From Shewanella nanhaiensis (lineage in GTDB: Bacteria; Pseudomonadota; Gammaproteobacteria; Enterobacterales; Shewanellaceae): a DNA stretch of 64,000 nt. Below, piece by piece: positions 62,686 to 64,000 of the stretch (the stretch's first letter is position 1; every line of letters begins with the position of its first letter). The notes under the pieces are model-generated. The model ran no database searches. It worked only from the letters and a program-made list of their open reading frames with translations, and had not been told where the DNA came from. The stretch spans positions 372,001 through 436,000 of the forward strand of contig NZ_JAHZST010000003.1 in NCBI RefSeq assembly GCF_019457885.1, written 5' to 3'. The position numbers were made by a program, and so were the translations under genes.

Positions 62686-63606
62686 TTATTTCAAGGTTAA
62701 TCCTATTAAGGACAATGCATTTTGTGAGCTCACTAGGCTCTCTTTTACCCCCTCTTTAAAGGCGATTTGAGAGGCGATCCCTAAGTCTGCTAGACGTTGG
62801 CAGTTCAAAGTACAATCATGGGGTCTTTTAGCCGTGTCCATAGGGGATGATATCGGCGAAAGGTGCTCGCCATTAAGCTCAAACAGCTCGGTTAACACAA
62901 GCAGCATCTGATATTTGCTCATGGTCTGTTTAGCGCTGAAATGATAGATCCCATTCAGATCCTCTCCCTTCAGGTGAAGGCTGATCATCTGCTCAATGGC
63001 CAGAGCAATATCTTGAGTTGAAGTGGGGCTGCGAACCGCCCAATGATCCACATCTTGTGGCGAGTTATCGAGCAGCTGATTTAATAGTACTAACACAGCA
63101 GACTCCTCAATTTTCTCAACCTCACCATAGAGGATAGGTAACCTCAACACGGCAAAATCACTGGTAGTTGCTAATAAAGCCTGCTCGCCCTGTAACTTTG
63201 ACTCACCATAAAAGTTAACTGGATTTGGCTTATCAGCCTCACAATAGCTAGGCTCTGTCCCATCGAACACATAATCAGTGGAGATATAGATAAGCCAAGC
63301 TCCCTGCTGCTTAGCCGCTTTTGCTAAAGCACCTGTCGCACCTAGATTAAGCGCCAGTGCAGCTTCGGGAGATTGTTCAGAGATATCCGGTCTACGCTCT
63401 GCTGCGCAGTGAATAATTACATCTGGTTGATGGACTCCGATAAACTGACTGATAGCCTCTTCATCGGTCAGGTCTAACTTGTATATACCAGTTTCGGCGC
63501 GGCTAAATCCCGTGGCGATAAGTAGATGCTCATCTGTTTGCTTAAGCTGCTTAACCACCGCTCTACCTAAGAGGCCCGTCGCCCCTGTTACCATAACTCT
63601 TGCCAC
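62686..63606 (-). CDS. RmlD-like SDR sugar-nucleotide reductase
   Basis: 306 residues. Rossmann motif G-A-T-G-L-L-G-R-A at 8-16, H-C-A-A-E-R-R-P-D, S-T-D-Y-V-F-D-G, and catalytic Y-G-E-S-K (Y-x3-K). This is the RmlD-substrate-binding type of extended SDR, which includes dTDP-4-dehydrorhamnose reductase and methionine adenosyltransferase beta. No rml genes are adjacent, so the role is not set. Transcribed alone; AGTTGATGTGGCAAG precedes the ATG. Confidence 0.85.
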   Translation of the reverse strand: MARVMVTGATGLLGRAVVKQLKQTDEHLLIATGFSRAETGIYKLDLTDEEAISQFIGVHQPDVIIHCAAERRPDISEQSPEAALALNLGATGALAKAAKQQGAWLIYISTDYVFDGTEPSYCEADKPNPVNFYGESKLQGEQALLATTSDFAVLRLPILYGEVEKIEESAVLVLLNQLLDNSPQDVDHWAVRSPTSTQDIALAIEQMISLHLKGEDLNGIYHFSAKQTMSKYQMLLVLTELFELNGEHLSPISSPMDTAKRPHDCTLNCQRLADLGIASQIAFKEGVKESLVSSQNALSLIGLTLK

Positions 63607-63684
63607 ATCAACTCCAGTTTATTGACTGATTGGTATAGCCTCTAGTCTAATGATTTTTTCCACCATAAATAACCCTAAATTTAG

Positions 63685-63723
63685 ACAAATAAAAGCAGCA
63701 GGACCGCATTCGATTCTGCTGCT
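63685..63723 (-). terminator. Terminator of the TonB-receptor gene at the window end
   Basis: AGCAGCAG (63694-63701) pairs with CTGCTGCT (63716-63723) around a 14-nt loop; the plus-strand AAATAAAA on the left gives TTTTATTT after the stem on the minus strand. Confidence 0.75.
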
Positions 63724-63747
63724 ATCTCTTAGCTATATTAATGTCTA

Positions 63748-64000
63748 TTAATAATAGACTTGATAACCTAAGGTGAAGGTCGTTCCTTGAGCGTTGTAAC
63801 TGTCTTTAAACGCATAGTCACGCACTAAGCCTTCGAGCTGATCTAGAGTCGGATCGCTTGGCAAGTCGATACCACCATATACACTGCCACTCCCCATCTG
63901 GGCATAGGCTGGACGATAAACCTTATCAAACAGGTTCTTGATCCCTAAAGTAAATCGACCAAAATGACTCTGATAGAAGAGACTGAGATCCACTGTGGTA
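63748..64000 (-). CDS. C-terminal end of a TonB-dependent receptor (partial)
   Basis: The frame stays open to the window edge; the start is outside. The visible 84 codons show the end of a 22-strand barrel: N-L-F-D-K-V-Y-R-P-A-Y is the family's late-barrel motif, and the last residues L-G-Y-Q-V-Y-Y end in an aromatic residue as outer-membrane proteins do. The ligand cannot be told from this piece. Confidence 0.85.
   Translation of the reverse strand, partial: TTVDLSLFYQSHFGRFTLGIKNLFDKVYRPAYAQMGSGSVYGGIDLPSDPTLDQLEGLVRDYAFKDSYNAQGTTFTLGYQVYY

Overview
The window looks like a chromosome segment of a marine gammaproteobacterium, most probably Shewanella. This is judged from gene neighbourhoods and protein similarity (ssb / MFS / uvrA, metBL-metJ with MetJ boxes, a YajR-like transporter, curli csgEFG, a complete tad pilus locus) and from the moderate AT content. 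No rRNA, tRNA, CRISPR array or complete transposon was recognised.

Layout. 1-1.7 kb: curli secretion genes csgE-csgF-csgG (minus), no csgA, csgB or csgD in view. 2-10.3 kb: ssb, an MFS transporter, uvrA, an M28 peptidase lipoprotein and the DEAD-box helicase deaD. 10.4-22 kb: a VOC protein and a divergent MarR regulator around a 32-bp palindrome, an FAD oxidoreductase, a periplasmic binding protein followed by a hybrid kinase, a DMT exporter, a PIG-L deacetylase lipoprotein and small uncharacterised proteins, one built of 20-residue W-L-K-G-N repeats. 22-28.4 kb: the methionine regulon (metF, metB-metL, metJ) with three groups of tandem MetJ boxes, and a TauE-type permease. 28.6-33 kb: a TraF-type outer-membrane protein and an AhpD-like/EAL gene pair.

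33.3-45 kb: a complete minus-strand tad/flp type IVc pilus operon (flp, tadV, rcpC, rcpA, rcpB-like, tadZ, tadA, tadB, tadC, tadD, tadE, tadF, tadG-like VWA protein, OmpA-like lipoprotein) preceded by a LysR gene. Its genes overlap or nearly abut, consistent with one transcript that builds prepilin, peptidase, secretin, motor, platform and pseudopilins together. 46.5-49.7 kb: a divergent LysR/SDR pair and a MOT1-type sulfate/molybdate transporter.

49.7-54.7 kb is the accessory part. It has tandem and dispersed copies of a structured repeat whose hairpins differ by compensatory changes. Between these lie three attC-like sites of integron cassettes, with small ORFan genes in the same (minus) orientation and no integrase, plus a truncated RAYT/IS200-like transposase and a 49-residue zinc-ribbon gene. 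This resembles an integrase-less attC cluster (CALIN).

54.7-64 kb: an epimerase, a small secreted protein, an Old Yellow Enzyme with a VOC gene opposite a LysR regulator, a methionine-rich TonB-dependent receptor, a RegB/RegA-like two-component pair, an RmlD-like reductase, and the C-terminal end of another TonB receptor running off the window.
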